NCBI GenBank assembly: GCA_040255525.1
Contig: JBDZVD010000005.1
Coordinates: forward strand, 62,001-126,000
Reading direction: 5' to 3'
Source: Rugosimonospora sp040255525
GTDB lineage: Bacteria; Actinomycetota; Actinomycetes; Mycobacteriales; Micromonosporaceae
DNA: 64,000 nt
Below the pieces are notes generated by a model. The model was given only the letters and a program-made list of their open reading frames with translations, did not search any database and was not told the DNA's origin. This document shows positions 43,255 to 54,498 of the stretch, in pieces. A program made the translations under genes and the position numbers. Numbering within the stretch: the stretch's first letter is position 1; each line of letters opens with the position of its first letter.

Positions 43255-44091
43255 TCACGGGGTGCGGCAGTCGGCCCGGCAGGTGTTGCGGAGCTCGCCG
43301 ATGCCGGCGATGCGGGTGACGACCTCGGTCCCCTCGGTCAGATACCGCGCAGGCTTCCGGGCGTGCCCGACGCCGCCAGGAGTGCCCGTGGCGATGACGT
43401 CGCCGGGGACCAGCGTCATGATGGTCGACGCGTAGGCCACCAGCGCGGCGGGGTCGAACACGAGATCCTCGGTGTTGGCGCGCTGTACGACCTCGCCGTC
43501 GACCTCGCAGACGATGTCGTAGGCGACTCTCTCGCCGCTGGACCGGTCGGTCACCAGGTACGGCCCGATCGGGGTCGTCGCCTCGAAGGTCTTGCCCTGC
43601 AACCACTGGAGCGTGCGGTACTGCCAGTCGCGCACGGTGACGTCGTTGAAGACGGTGAACCCCGCGATCGCGCTGCGAGCCTGCTCCGGCGTGGCGTGCC
43701 GGACGGTGTCGCCGATGACGAGGGCCAGCTCTGCCTCCCAGTCCATCGCCGTGGAGACCGCCGGCAGCTCGATGTCGTCGAACGCCCCGATCAGCGCACG
43801 CGCGTACTTGGCGAACAGCGTCGGGTGGGCCGGCACCTCCCGCCCCATTTCCTCGATGTGGGCGCGGTAGTTGATCCCGATGCAGATGATCTTTTCCGGC
43901 GCGACGACGACCGGCGCGTACCGGAGCGTCGCCAGGTCGTAGCGTTTCCCTGTCGCAGCCGACGCCCGCTCACGCCAGCCGGGCTGGCGCAGCACCTCAA
44001 CCAGGTCTGGATAGCCGAGGTCGACCGCTGCGTCATCGTCGAGTCGGACCGCCCGCGTGCCGTTCGCGGTGCGGATCGTGGCAAGTTTCAC
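43255..44091 (-). CDS. fumarylacetoacetate hydrolase (FAH)-family enzyme
   Basis: 278 residues from GTG 44091, with AGGAG 4-5 bases upstream. FAH-fold signatures: IICIGINYRAHIEEMG, then DWEAELALVIG (metal-binding Glu/Asp), and GYDV-like FNDVTVRDWQ and the C-terminal PGDVIATGTPGGVG. The family cleaves C-C bonds of acylpyruvates or hydrates/decarboxylates 2-oxo acids from ring-cleavage pathways, using Mg or Mn. It overlaps the end of the damaged FAD monooxygenase gene by 59 bp. In this setting it may act on a diketo acid intermediate. Confidence 0.85.
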   Translation of the reverse strand: MKLATIRTANGTRAVRLDDDAAVDLGYPDLVEVLRQPGWRERASAATGKRYDLATLRYAPVVVAPEKIICIGINYRAHIEEMGREVPAHPTLFAKYARALIGAFDDIELPAVSTAMDWEAELALVIGDTVRHATPEQARSAIAGFTVFNDVTVRDWQYRTLQWLQGKTFEATTPIGPYLVTDRSSGERVAYDIVCEVDGEVVQRANTEDLVFDPAALVAYASTIMTLVPGDVIATGTPGGVGHARKPARYLTEGTEVVTRIAGIGELRNTCRADCRTP

Positions 44092-44920
44092 CGTTCTCCT
44101 TGTTGTCGTCGGCGACGGCCTCAGCACCCGTCGGCCGGTGGCCGGTGGTTCGTCGCACGGCCGCCACCACGGCGTCGACACCGGGCTCGTCGAGCACCGC
44201 GGCGACGTGCGCGTCGGGCCGGACGACCCACACCTCGCGGGGGCCCATCCCGAGCGCCGGCGCGATGATGGCCTCGGTGTCGATGTCGTTGAGCCTGATG
44301 ACCCGGACCGGGCCGGCGGCCGCCCGCTCTGCTGCTGCGGCCAACTCCGTCACCTCGACCCTGTCGCCGGCGAGCAGCAGCAGCCCGTCGCGGGCGAGCT
44401 GCCGCAGCCGGGTCACGTCGGGACGGCCCGCCACCCATGCCGGCCCGTCCGGCACGATCACGCCGGGGCCGGGTATCGGTGCCTGGCCCCGGGGTGGGCG
44501 CCCGGTGAACGGGCGCGCCGGCTGCAGCGTGGTCAAAGGCGAGTCGACGTACCAGAAAGGCTCGGCCAGCCGGCCCGAATCCACCTCCTCGGCTGCCGCG
44601 GCATCGCTCGAAGCGTGCTCCAGCGCGGACACCCGCGCACGCCGGTCGTCGTGCGTCCGCGGTACGAGGAATCGCATCGTCGCGTCGGTGACCTCGAGGT
44701 TCTCGTCAGCGGCCGCGGACCGTTCGTCGTGATACGTGGCCAGCAGATCGGCCGGCGCCCAACCGCGGGCCACGTACGCGATCTTCCAGGCCGCGTTCTC
44801 GGCGTCCTGGACGCCGTCGAGGCCCCATCTGGCCAGCAGCAGTGCGGCTGTCTGGCCCACCGGGCCAGCGCCGACGACCACGACGGGCGGGAGCGCGACG
44901 GTGGCCATCGTCGTGGTCAC
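44033..44920 (-). pseudogene. aromatic-ring FAD monooxygenase with large internal in-frame deletion
   Basis: 295 codons from GTG 44920 (ATG 44908 possible). The N-terminus is the FAD-binding VVVVGAGPVGQTAALLLARWG, then, without a break, GLDGVQDAENAAWKIAYVARG, which in PheA/MhpA-type hydroxylases lies some 270 residues further on. All of the substrate-binding domain and the GD motif are gone. The C-terminal thioredoxin-like domain (about 150-280) is intact. The frame is preserved, so a protein may be made, but flavin hydroxylation is not expected. It probably once hydroxylated an aromatic substrate of the FAH-linked branch. Confidence 0.7.
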
Positions 44921-45124
44921 GCCCCTCGGCCTCGCGCCTGGTCCCGGCTCGCGTGGTCAGACCGGGCGGTCGGAGTCCTCGTGGTCATGGGGCATCCCCT
45001 CGCGGAATCGGTGCGGCGGTGGCGCGTACGACGAAGGCGAGGTGGCGGGTGGCACACCCGGTGAGATCGGGCCGGCGCCGCGCTGCGCCGACCCGTTTCC
45101 ACCGCACGCTGCCCCGGCGCGACG

Positions 45125-46375
45125 TTAGTAGGCCTTGATCAGTTTCCAGGCGCCGCCGTCCACCTTCAGCACCGCGAGCCCCTTGATCCCTTCCGGACCA
45201 TGTTGCTTGTCGCTGTAGTTGTAGATGGCGTTGATGCCGGCCACGTCCTTGACGTCGTTCTCCAGCGCGTCCCGCAGCTTCGTACGGGATTCGGTAAGGC
45301 TGCCGGTGCCCACCTTGCCCTTCTGCAGCGCCGCCTGCAGTAGCAGCATGCAGTCCCAGCCGTTGGCGGCGTACTGGTTGGGCTCGCTGTTGTACTTGTC
45401 CTTCCACGCCTTCACGAACTCGCTGACCGCCTGGTACTGCGGGTTTTCCGGCTTGATGTCGTTCGGCACGGCGACCATCGAGCCCTGCACGAGGGTGCCG
45501 TTGACGGCCTCGCCACCGACCTTGATGTAGTCCGGGCTGGCGGCGCCCGGCGAGTTGAACAGCATGGGCTTGAAGCTGATGTTCTGAGCGCTCTTGGCGA
45601 CGATCGCGTTGGCTGGGTTGACCGCCCATACGAGCACCACGTCGGGGTTCTTCCCGGCGATGGACGACAGTTGCGCCGTCACGTCCGTCGCGGTCGGCGG
45701 GAACGTCTCCGACGCCACCAGTTCAAGGCCGTACTTGCCGACCAGGCCGGGCAGTGCGGCCACGGGTTCCTGGCCGTAGCCGTTGTTGGACGCCAGGATC
45801 GCGACCTTCTTCCAGCCCTGGTCCTGCGCATAGGTCAGCTGCGCCTGCAGCGACGCATCGCTGGCCGGGAACTCCTTGAAGGAGTACTTCGCCTGGTCGA
45901 GCGGCGTGACGATGTCCTTGGACGATGCCGGCACAATGACCGGTACCTTGAGCGAGGCCGAGATCGGCTTGACCGCGACGCCTTCGCCCGACGAGCTCGG
46001 ACCGATGACCGCGATGACGTTGTCCTGAGTCGCGAGCTTGCGCAGCTGGTTGACCGCCTCGCTCTCGCTGCTCGTCGTGTCGGCGAAGACAAGTTCGATC
46101 TTGTGGCCGTCGATGCCGCCCTTGGCGTTCACCCGATCGGCGTACAACTGCAGCGCCTTCTGCTCGTTGGTACCGAGCGCGGAGTACGACCCGGTGAGCC
46201 CAAGCAGAGCACCGATCTTGTAGGACGACGATCCGCCGCCCGATGTAGTTGTGCCGCCTCCATTGCCGCACGCGCTCGCGAACAGCGTGGTGGCGACCAG
46301 ACCGGCCGCAAGGATACCGGCTTTGCGCTTGCCGCGCAGTGCATGTCCCATGCGGGGGATACGCCTGGTCCGCAT
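45125..46375 (-). CDS. Liv-type substrate-binding lipoprotein of ABC importer
   Basis: 416 residues from ATG 46375, with GGGAG at 8 bases; an in-frame ATG at 46390 lacks a site. Sec signal with lipobox FASAC (about 31-35) and a Gly/Thr/Ser tether. The mature part is a type I periplasmic-binding fold (IGALLGLTGSYSALG, VIAVIGPSSSGEG, ILASNNGYG). It probably binds a branched acid or aromatic acid rather than an amino acid, since the permeases sit in a catabolic cluster. Divergent from the LivH gene; operator O2 lies 60-80 bp upstream. Confidence 0.85.
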   Translation of the reverse strand: MRTRRIPRMGHALRGKRKAGILAAGLVATTLFASACGNGGGTTTSGGGSSSYKIGALLGLTGSYSALGTNEQKALQLYADRVNAKGGIDGHKIELVFADTTSSESEAVNQLRKLATQDNVIAVIGPSSSGEGVAVKPISASLKVPVIVPASSKDIVTPLDQAKYSFKEFPASDASLQAQLTYAQDQGWKKVAILASNNGYGQEPVAALPGLVGKYGLELVASETFPPTATDVTAQLSSIAGKNPDVVLVWAVNPANAIVAKSAQNISFKPMLFNSPGAASPDYIKVGGEAVNGTLVQGSMVAVPNDIKPENPQYQAVSEFVKAWKDKYNSEPNQYAANGWDCMLLLQAALQKGKVGTGSLTESRTKLRDALENDVKDVAGINAIYNYSDKQHGPEGIKGLAVLKVDGGAWKLIKAY

Positions 46376-46433
46376 GCTCACAGCTCCCATCCCGGAAGGT
46401 GGTGCCGACAGGCCGTCGACCGAACAAGTGCAA

Positions 46434-46574
46434 ACGAACGAGCGACCGTTTGTCAAGGGTCGGTTTCGGCTACTTCACAAAGCCCGGACACCTGATCGAC
46501 TCGCGACCATCACGACGTTGACACGAACGTGGCCGCCTCTTACGGTGCGCTGAGACGAACGATCGATTGTTCGC
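46434..46574. promoter_or_regulatory. TetR-type operators O2 and O3
   Basis: ACGAACGAGCGACCGTTTGT (46434-46453, 7 of 10 pairs symmetric) lies on the binding-protein side. ACGAACGATCGATTGTTCGC (46555-46574, 8 of 10 pairs) lies on the LivH side of the divergent gap. A half site ACGAACG is at 46523-46529. Confidence 0.55.
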
Positions 46575-46652
46575 CCTGTTCGTCCGGGCGATATCAGTGC
46601 CTGGTGGGCGGCGTTCGGCGGGATACCGGGGCATGGCACCCATGGAGGTGTA

Positions 46653-47519
46653 GTGAACGTATTGCAGGACGTGTTCACCGCGTTGTCAGTCGGCAGCGTA
46701 TACGGCGTAGTCGGCGCGGGGTACGTGATCGTCCACCGCATCACCGGCATGGTCAACTTCGCTCAGGGCGACCTGGCGATGGCTGGCGCCTTCGGCGCGG
46801 TGGTCGCGGCCAACGGCCTACCGACCGGCGCCGCGATGGCCGCGGGCGCGGTCGTCGGCGGCATCGCCGGCCTGCTGCTCTACGTCCTCGCGGTCCACCC
46901 CCTACGCAACCAGGGGCTGCTCGTGCAGACCATCGTGACGCTCGGCGCCGCGATCGTGTTGCGGTCACTCGCCCAACTCATCTTCGGCACGAAGCCATAC
47001 ACCCTGGATCTACTCACCGCTGGCCACCCTCTCCGGATCGCGGGCGCCTCCATGCCGCTGCAGGTGCTCTGGCTGGTCGGCATCATGGTGCTGCTGTACA
47101 TTGCCCTCACCGCGTTCTTCGACCGCACGATGGTCGGGCGCGCCATGAGCGCGTGCGCGATCAACCGGTACGCGGCCGGCGTGGTCGGCATCAACGTGGT
47201 CGCCATGGCCGCGCTCGCGTTCACCATCAGTGGTGCCATCACCGGGCTCGTCGGTGCCGTACAGGTGCCATTGGGCTTCGCAACCTCCAGCTTCGGCCTG
47301 ACCCTCGGCCTGAAGGGCTTCATCGCCGCGATTCTCGGCGGCTTCAACCGGATCGGCCTGGCCATGTTCGGCGGTGTCCTCGTCGGATTCATCGAGTCCT
47401 TCTCGGCCTCCACCATCTCCACGTCCTACCAGGAGGTCATCGTCTTCGGTCTGCTGCTGGTCCTGCTCGTGGCCCGTCCGGCCGGTCTGACCAGATTGCG
47501 GGTGAGCGAACGTGTCTGA
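46653..47519 (+). CDS. livH: branched-chain-type ABC permease (LivH)
   Basis: 288 residues from GTG 46653, with GGAGG 8 bases upstream. LivH features: SVYGVVGAGYVIVHRITGMVNFAQGD near 15-40 and about eight membrane helices, with the GAITGLVGAVQVPLG and GFIAAILGGFNRIG loops. It is the first gene of the plus-strand importer operon, and the next gene overlaps by 8 bp. It transports, together with LivM, the substrate caught by the divergent lipoprotein. Confidence 0.87.
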   Translation: MNVLQDVFTALSVGSVYGVVGAGYVIVHRITGMVNFAQGDLAMAGAFGAVVAANGLPTGAAMAAGAVVGGIAGLLLYVLAVHPLRNQGLLVQTIVTLGAAIVLRSLAQLIFGTKPYTLDLLTAGHPLRIAGASMPLQVLWLVGIMVLLYIALTAFFDRTMVGRAMSACAINRYAAGVVGINVVAMAALAFTISGAITGLVGAVQVPLGFATSSFGLTLGLKGFIAAILGGFNRIGLAMFGGVLVGFIESFSASTISTSYQEVIVFGLLLVLLVARPAGLTRLRVSERV

Positions 47520-49413
47520 CAACGCGGTGCGGCGCGGACCGCTCCCAGGAGGCCTGGGCGCGCTCGGATCCGCCGTCGCAGCGGTGATCGTGATCGCTGT
47601 ACTGCCGGGCACGCTCGGCGACTACTACGTCGGGCTCGGCTACACCGTCGGCATCAACGCGCTGCTCGCGCTCGGGCTGATCCTCGTCACCGGGTTCGCG
47701 GGCCAGTTCTCCCTGGCTCAGGCCGCGTTCTACGCCATCGGCGCCTACGGCTCGGCGCTGCTGACGGCCAAGGCCGGCTGGCCGGCGGCCGTGGCGTTAA
47801 TCGTGAGCGCCCTTGGCGCCACCCTCGTGGCTTACGCCCTCGGCAAGCCGATCTTCCGGCTACGCGGTCACTTCCTGGCCATGGGCACCCTGGCCCTCAC
47901 CGAGATCGTCTTCCTGCTGGTCAACAACCTCTCGTTCACCGGTGGCTCCAGCGGCTTCGGCGGCATCATGCCGTTCTCCCTCGGGCCAGTGCAATTCGAC
48001 AGCCTGCGATCCCAGTTCTGGCTGATCTGGTTCGTCGTCGCGGCGGCGCTATGGGCGTCGCTGCGCATCCGGCGGGGTCGCGAGGGCCGAGCGCTGCGGG
48101 CGCTACGCAGCCACGAGGCAGCCGCGGCCGCCTGCGGCATCCACATCTCGTGGGCGAAGACCCGGGTCTTCGCCGGCTCGGCGTTCGTCGGAAGCATCGC
48201 CGGCTCGCTGTACGCCCACCAACTGCTGTACGTCAACCCGCCTCCGTTCGACGTCATGACCTCCATCGACATCCTGGCCATCGCGGTGCTCGGCGGGCTG
48301 CGCTCGCCGTGGGGCGCGATCGTCGGCGCAGTCAGCTTCCAGGCGATCCGACAAACGGTCGACGGCGTGCTGCCCGGGCTGTTCGGTGCAGGATCGGTCG
48401 GCGCGGGCGAAGAGCTCGTCTTCGGGATCATTCTTGTGCTGATCCTGGTGGTGCGGCCCGACGGCATCGTCGGGGCGCTGTCCTCGCTGACCTCATGGAT
48501 CGCCCAGCGCACCCGCCAGCGGCGGGCAACGCCGGACAGCCCGGCGCCCACCGACGCGGCCCCGAGCGCACCGGTGGCCACCCGGGAAGTCCGCGCCGGC
48601 CAGCGCGTGGTGCTGCGGGCGCGCGGCCTCAGCAAGCACTTCGGGGGTGTACACGCGGTCAGCGACGTCGACCTGCTGCTGCACGAGCGGGAGATCCTGG
48701 CGGTCATCGGACCCAACGGCGCGGGCAAGTCGACGCTGCTGAATATACTCTCCGGGAACCTGCCGCCAACCTCCGGCGCGGTCGAGCTGGACGGTACCGA
48801 CGTGACCGGCTTGAGAGCCGACCAAGTCGCCGCCCGCGGCCTGGCGCGCACCTTCCAGACCCCGAGCCTCTTCGCCGGAATGGATACCCGGGAGAACGTC
48901 CTCATCGGCGGGTACCTCAGCGGCCGGGTCGGTCTCATCCGCTCGGCGCTGCCCACGGTCGGTGCCGTCCGCGAGGAAAGCCGGCTCGCCGCCCGTGCCG
49001 ACGAGATCCTCGCCGAGCTGAACATGTCGCACCTCGCCGGCCACGAGGCCAGCCACCTCTCACTCGGCCAGCAGAAGATGGTCGAGGTCGCCCGGGCCCT
49101 GGCCCAGAATCCGGCCGTGCTCCTGCTCGACGAGCCGGGTGCCGGCCTCAACCGGGTCGAGAAGCTCGCCTTGGCCGAGACGCTACGCGGGCTGCGTGCG
49201 CGGGGCGTCTCGCTGCTGCTCATCGAGCACGACATGGAGTTCGTCATGAGCCTGGCCGACCGGGTTCACGTGCTGGACTTCGGCCGCACCCTGCGGGTCG
49301 GCTCGCCCGCCGAAGTACAGGCCGACGAGAACGTGATAGCCGCCTACCTCGGTACAGCCCACAGCGGGGTCGACGGCGACGAGCCAGTGGAGGCCGCGGA
49401 TGCCCGCTCTTGA
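47512..49413 (+). CDS. fused LivM permease and LivG ATPase
   Basis: 633 residues from GTG 47512. Residues 1 to about 325 are a LivM permease (GYTVGINALLALGLILVTGFAGQFSLAQAAFYAIGAY region, VLGGLRSPWGAIVG loop). After a 40-residue Ala/Pro linker, residues about 365-620 are a LivG-type ATPase with Walker A GPNGAGKST, signature LSLGQQ, Walker B LLLDEPGAGL and H-loop IEHD. Permease-ATPase fusions are known in actinobacterial Liv systems. It forms the importer core with LivH and LivF. Confidence 0.88.
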   Translation: MSDNAVRRGPLPGGLGALGSAVAAVIVIAVLPGTLGDYYVGLGYTVGINALLALGLILVTGFAGQFSLAQAAFYAIGAYGSALLTAKAGWPAAVALIVSALGATLVAYALGKPIFRLRGHFLAMGTLALTEIVFLLVNNLSFTGGSSGFGGIMPFSLGPVQFDSLRSQFWLIWFVVAAALWASLRIRRGREGRALRALRSHEAAAAACGIHISWAKTRVFAGSAFVGSIAGSLYAHQLLYVNPPPFDVMTSIDILAIAVLGGLRSPWGAIVGAVSFQAIRQTVDGVLPGLFGAGSVGAGEELVFGIILVLILVVRPDGIVGALSSLTSWIAQRTRQRRATPDSPAPTDAAPSAPVATREVRAGQRVVLRARGLSKHFGGVHAVSDVDLLLHEREILAVIGPNGAGKSTLLNILSGNLPPTSGAVELDGTDVTGLRADQVAARGLARTFQTPSLFAGMDTRENVLIGGYLSGRVGLIRSALPTVGAVREESRLAARADEILAELNMSHLAGHEASHLSLGQQKMVEVARALAQNPAVLLLDEPGAGLNRVEKLALAETLRGLRARGVSLLLIEHDMEFVMSLADRVHVLDFGRTLRVGSPAEVQADENVIAAYLGTAHSGVDGDEPVEAADARS

Positions 49414-50161
49414 GGTAAGTGGGCTGTCGTACAGCTACGGCAGCGTCAAGGTCCTCAACAGCGTCGATTTCCATGTCGACGAAGGCGAGATCGTCACGCT
49501 CATCGGCCCCAACGGTGCGGGCAAGACCACGCTACTGAACGTCATGGCGCGCAGCCTGCGCCTGCGCGAGGGCAAGGTGCTGCTGCGCGGGGAAGACACC
49601 AGCCGCTGCAGCCAGGCCGACATGGTGCGCCGGGGTCTCCTGCTGGTACCCGAAGGCAGGCAGGTGTTCGCCGCGCTGAGCGTCGAGGACAACCTGCTGC
49701 TCGGCCGGTACGTGCGCCGGCGCGAGGGGCGGGCCGCCGCCGATCTGGACCGCGTGTACCAGCTGTTCCCGCGGCTGCGGGAACGCTCGCGGCAGCTCGC
49801 CGGCACCCTGTCCGGCGGCGAGCAGCAGATGCTCGCCATCGGGCGGGCGATGATGGGCGCGCCTCGGGTCATGCTGCTCGACGAGCCGAGCCTCGGGTTA
49901 TCACCACAGATGGTGGAGCGGATCATGGACGCGTTGTCCCAGCTTCGCGACCAGAAAGTCACCATCGTGCTCGTAGAACAGAACGCCTTCGCCGCGCTCC
50001 GGCTGGCCGACCGCGGGTACCTGCTCCAGGCCGGTCGGGTCGTAAGCTCGGGTAGGTCAGAGAAAATGGCGGACGACCCGACGGTGCGACACGTCTACCT
50101 CGGAGCTGCGGCGGACGAGGGGGCCGGCTACACAGGTACCGCAGAACCGGGTGCGCGCTGA
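49400..50161 (+). CDS. livF: branched-chain-type ABC ATPase (LivF)
   Basis: 253 residues, ATG 49400 inside the end of the fusion gene (14-bp overlap). Walker A GPNGAGKTT, the LivF-type LLLVPEGRQVFAALSVEDNL, signature LSGGEQQ, Walker B VMLLDEPSLGL and the H-loop region VLVEQN are all present. It is the second ATPase subunit of the importer. It ends 35 bp before the TetR gene, which is probably in the same transcript. Confidence 0.9.
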   Translation: MPALEVSGLSYSYGSVKVLNSVDFHVDEGEIVTLIGPNGAGKTTLLNVMARSLRLREGKVLLRGEDTSRCSQADMVRRGLLLVPEGRQVFAALSVEDNLLLGRYVRRREGRAAADLDRVYQLFPRLRERSRQLAGTLSGGEQQMLAIGRAMMGAPRVMLLDEPSLGLSPQMVERIMDALSQLRDQKVTIVLVEQNAFAALRLADRGYLLQAGRVVSSGRSEKMADDPTVRHVYLGAAADEGAGYTGTAEPGAR

Positions 50162-50196
50162 CCACGCGCCAGCCCGCCGACGAAGGGCAGTCATCG

Positions 50197-50823
50197 ATGC
50201 CGCGTATCCTCAACGGGATGAGCACCGCAGACGCGATCCGGGAGGCTGCGGCCGAGCTGTTCCACAAGCACGGATACGAGGCCACGTCGCTGCGCCAGGT
50301 CGCAGCCGAGGTCGGTATCCAGGTCGGCAGCCTGTACAACCACATCAGCGGCAAGGAGATGCTGTTGCGGTGGATCATGGTCGGCATCATGGAGGACCTG
50401 CTCGCCGCCCAGCAGGATGCGCTCGCCAGCCACTCGACGGCCGTTGACCAGCTGCGCGCCATGGTCGATGTGCACGTGCGGTTCCACGCCGCCCGAGCTC
50501 GTGACGTGTTCATCGGCAACAGCGAGCTGCGCGCTCTGTCTCCGGAGAATCGTGCGGAGGTCATCCGGCTGCGCGATCGGTACGAGGCGGTGCTGCGGGA
50601 GATCATCGAGAAGGTCGCCGCTGAGGGCCACGCCGATGTGCTCGACGCCCAACTGCAGGCGTTCTCGATCATCGCCATAGGCGCCCACGTCGCGTCGTGG
50701 TATCGGCCCAACGGCGGCAAGTCGCTCGATGACATCGTGGAGACGTATACCGAAATGGTGTTCCGCCAGCTGGCGATCGCGCCGTCCAGGCGGCGGCGCG
50801 CCAGGGCCACTCCGAAGGCCTGA
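50197..50823 (+). CDS. TetR-family regulator, probable master repressor of the catabolic cluster
   Basis: 208 residues from ATG 50197 (ATG 50218 possible). The N-terminal HTH is typical (IREAAAELFHKHGYEATSLRQVAAEVGIQVGSLYNH region, about 14-48). The C-terminal ligand domain ends in the WYRPNGGKSLDDIVETY pattern of the KstR2/FadR-like acyl-CoA-sensing TetR branch. It is cotranscribed with the importer. The five promoter regions of the cluster carry similar ACGA-rich palindromes, the form expected for such a regulator, so I infer that a CoA thioester pathway intermediate lifts repression. Confidence 0.82.
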   Translation: MPRILNGMSTADAIREAAAELFHKHGYEATSLRQVAAEVGIQVGSLYNHISGKEMLLRWIMVGIMEDLLAAQQDALASHSTAVDQLRAMVDVHVRFHAARARDVFIGNSELRALSPENRAEVIRLRDRYEAVLREIIEKVAAEGHADVLDAQLQAFSIIAIGAHVASWYRPNGGKSLDDIVETYTEMVFRQLAIAPSRRRRARATPKA

Positions 50824-50853
50824 CCGACCCTGAGGCGGGCGCTCCCACGGCGA

Positions 50854-51732
50854 TCAGTTCACTGCCGAATCCGCTGGTCCGACGGGAGGCCGAACCAGCC
50901 CTTCCTGCGCGACCGACACGGCGAGCGCGCCGTCGGGCCCGAAGACGCTGCCGCGCGCGAGTCCCCGAACGCCGTTCATGGCCGGGCTCTCCTGTACGTA
51001 CAGCAGCCAGTCATCCATGCGTACCGGACGATGGAACCACATCGCGTGGTCGAGGCTCGCCGACCTCGGCGGATGCTCGCCATACCAGGGCATGCCGTGG
51101 GCAAGGATCACGGCGTCCAGCAGCGTGAGGTCGGAGGCGTAGACGAGGAGGCACGCGTGCAGCAACGGATCCGCGGGCACGTCCCCCGCCGCCTTCATCC
51201 ACAGTATCTGCTGCGGCGCTTCGGTCCGGCGCTCGGCGATCACCAGCGGCGGTTCGTCGACGAACCTCAGATCGATCGGCTGCTTCCTGCTCCACCAGCG
51301 GGGCAGGCGGTCGCGGTAGGGCGCGATCCAGCGATCGAGGGGCGGCACGTCCTCCGGCCGGGGGACGGCCGGCATGGTGGTCTGGTGGCACAGCCCCGTC
51401 TCGGGGTGTTGAAACGACGCCGCCATGACGAAGACAGGCTCGCCCCCCTGGTCGGCGACGACGCGGCGCAGGGAGAAGGACCGTCCATCACGGACCGTCT
51501 CCACGCGGTAGGTCAGCGGCCGTGCCGGATCGCCGCGCCGCACGAAGTAGGCGTGCAGCGAGTTCACCTGGCGGCCGGCGGGCACTCCAGCGCCCGCGGC
51601 CGCGAGCGCCTGCGCCGCGACGAGGCCACCGAACACAAAGGGCAGAGACTCGCGGGGGTTGTCACCCTCGTACAGCTCGGGCCGCAGGCGACGGACCTGG
51701 AGCAGCTCAACCAACTCGTCGAACGCCTGCAC
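50854..51732 (-). CDS. acyl-CoA thioesterase II (TesB-like)
   Basis: 292 residues from GTG 51732. Double hot-dog fold: the N-terminal half has FVFGGLVAAQALAAA and LHAYFVRRGD, the C-terminal half LLHACLLVYASDLTLLDAVI (catalytic Asp) and LDHAMWFHRPVRMDDWLLY. It hydrolyses acyl-CoA to acid and CoA, possibly as an overflow valve for dead-end CoA esters. It converges on the TetR gene (31-bp gap) and shares operator O4 with the carboxylase alpha gene. Confidence 0.87.
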   Translation of the reverse strand: MQAFDELVELLQVRRLRPELYEGDNPRESLPFVFGGLVAAQALAAAGAGVPAGRQVNSLHAYFVRRGDPARPLTYRVETVRDGRSFSLRRVVADQGGEPVFVMAASFQHPETGLCHQTTMPAVPRPEDVPPLDRWIAPYRDRLPRWWSRKQPIDLRFVDEPPLVIAERRTEAPQQILWMKAAGDVPADPLLHACLLVYASDLTLLDAVILAHGMPWYGEHPPRSASLDHAMWFHRPVRMDDWLLYVQESPAMNGVRGLARGSVFGPDGALAVSVAQEGLVRPPVGPADSAVN

Positions 51733-51789
51733 GCTTTCACCTCATCGATCGGATGCTCCTTGACGGCTGCACATAGCGGATCGTAGCGT

Positions 51790-51809
51790 ACGAACGAGCG
51801 ATCGTTCGT
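51790..51809. promoter_or_regulatory. TetR-type operator O4
   Basis: ACGAACGAGCGATCGTTCGT, symmetric at 9 of 10 pairs, lies 58 bp from the thioesterase start and 56 bp from the carboxylase start. It is the best match to the cluster consensus. Confidence 0.65.
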
Positions 51810-51864
51810 TAACTGGAGCCCCTCCCGGTGAGCTTCGCCGACCGGGCCCGGCAGTGGAGGAATC

Positions 51865-53661
<1,797 letters not shown>

Positions 53662-53734
53662 GCCTTTCTGCGAGCCGAGGCCCGGAGCACACCCCTCCCC
53701 GGGCGAGCCGTCCCCGACGATCAGGAGGAATGTC

Positions 53735-54487
53735 ATGGCCGAGCACCACGGACGCGTAGCGGTGGTGACCGGGGCGGCTGGCGGGCTCGGCCGCGCGGTC
53801 GCCGAACGGCTGGCGGTCGGTGGCGCGGCGGTCGCCTGCGCCGACGTCTCGCAGCAGGCGGCGGAAGCCACCGCCGCGTCGATCATGGCCGCCGGCGGCA
53901 GCGCGGTCGGGCTGCACGTGGACATCTCGTCCGAGACCTCGCTCACGCAGCTGAGAGCACAGGTTCACGAGGCGCTCGGACCAGCCGACATGCTGATGAA
54001 CATCGCTGGGATCCTGCTACGCGAACAATTGGACACCGCCGGCGCGGACAGTTTTCGCCGCGTCGTCGACGTCAATCTGGTCGGTACCTATCTGGCCACC
54101 AGGACCTTCGCCGCAGACATGGTCGACCGGGACTGGGGCCGGGTAGTGAACATCGCCTCCATCGCCGGAATGACCGGCTACCCCTACCCGGCGTACGCGG
54201 CGTCGAAGGCCGGCATCGTCAACCTCACGCGGTCACTGCTCATCGACTTTTGGGGCACCGGGGTAACCGTCAACGCCGTGTGCCCCGGGGCGATGGACAC
54301 CCCGATGATGGACCACACGGCCCGCCTGGCCATGGAGCGCAAGACTCCCGCCGGCCGGGTGGTGCCGCCCGCCGAGGTCGCCGCTCTCGTCGACTTCCTG
54401 GCCTCCACCGAAGCCGGGTGCATCAACGGCGCGAGCATCGTCGTCGACGGCGGCGCCACCAGTGTCTTCCGATACATCGAGGGATGA
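53735..54487 (+). CDS. short-chain dehydrogenase/reductase (SDR), first copy
   Basis: 250 residues, AGGAGG before ATG 53735. The SDR cofactor motif VTGAAGGLGRA, NIAG motif (MNIAGIL), catalytic Ser in VNIASIAG and Y-x3-K in YAASK are all present; C-terminal GASIVVDGG. It is probably a 3-hydroxyacyl-CoA or alcohol dehydrogenase using NAD(P). It is in one transcript with the carboxylase alpha gene. A second SDR lies after the beta-subunit gene, mirroring this arrangement. Confidence 0.88.
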   Translation: MAEHHGRVAVVTGAAGGLGRAVAERLAVGGAAVACADVSQQAAEATAASIMAAGGSAVGLHVDISSETSLTQLRAQVHEALGPADMLMNIAGILLREQLDTAGADSFRRVVDVNLVGTYLATRTFAADMVDRDWGRVVNIASIAGMTGYPYPAYAASKAGIVNLTRSLLIDFWGTGVTVNAVCPGAMDTPMMDHTARLAMERKTPAGRVVPPAEVAALVDFLASTEAGCINGASIVVDGGATSVFRYIEG

Positions 54488-54498
54488 GGTACGGCGCG

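Noticed and set aside
46529..47587. Plus-strand frame of about 352 codons in a second phase over livH
   Set aside because: Arg-rich out-of-phase frame; livH in the other phase has membrane helices and a strong ribosome binding site.
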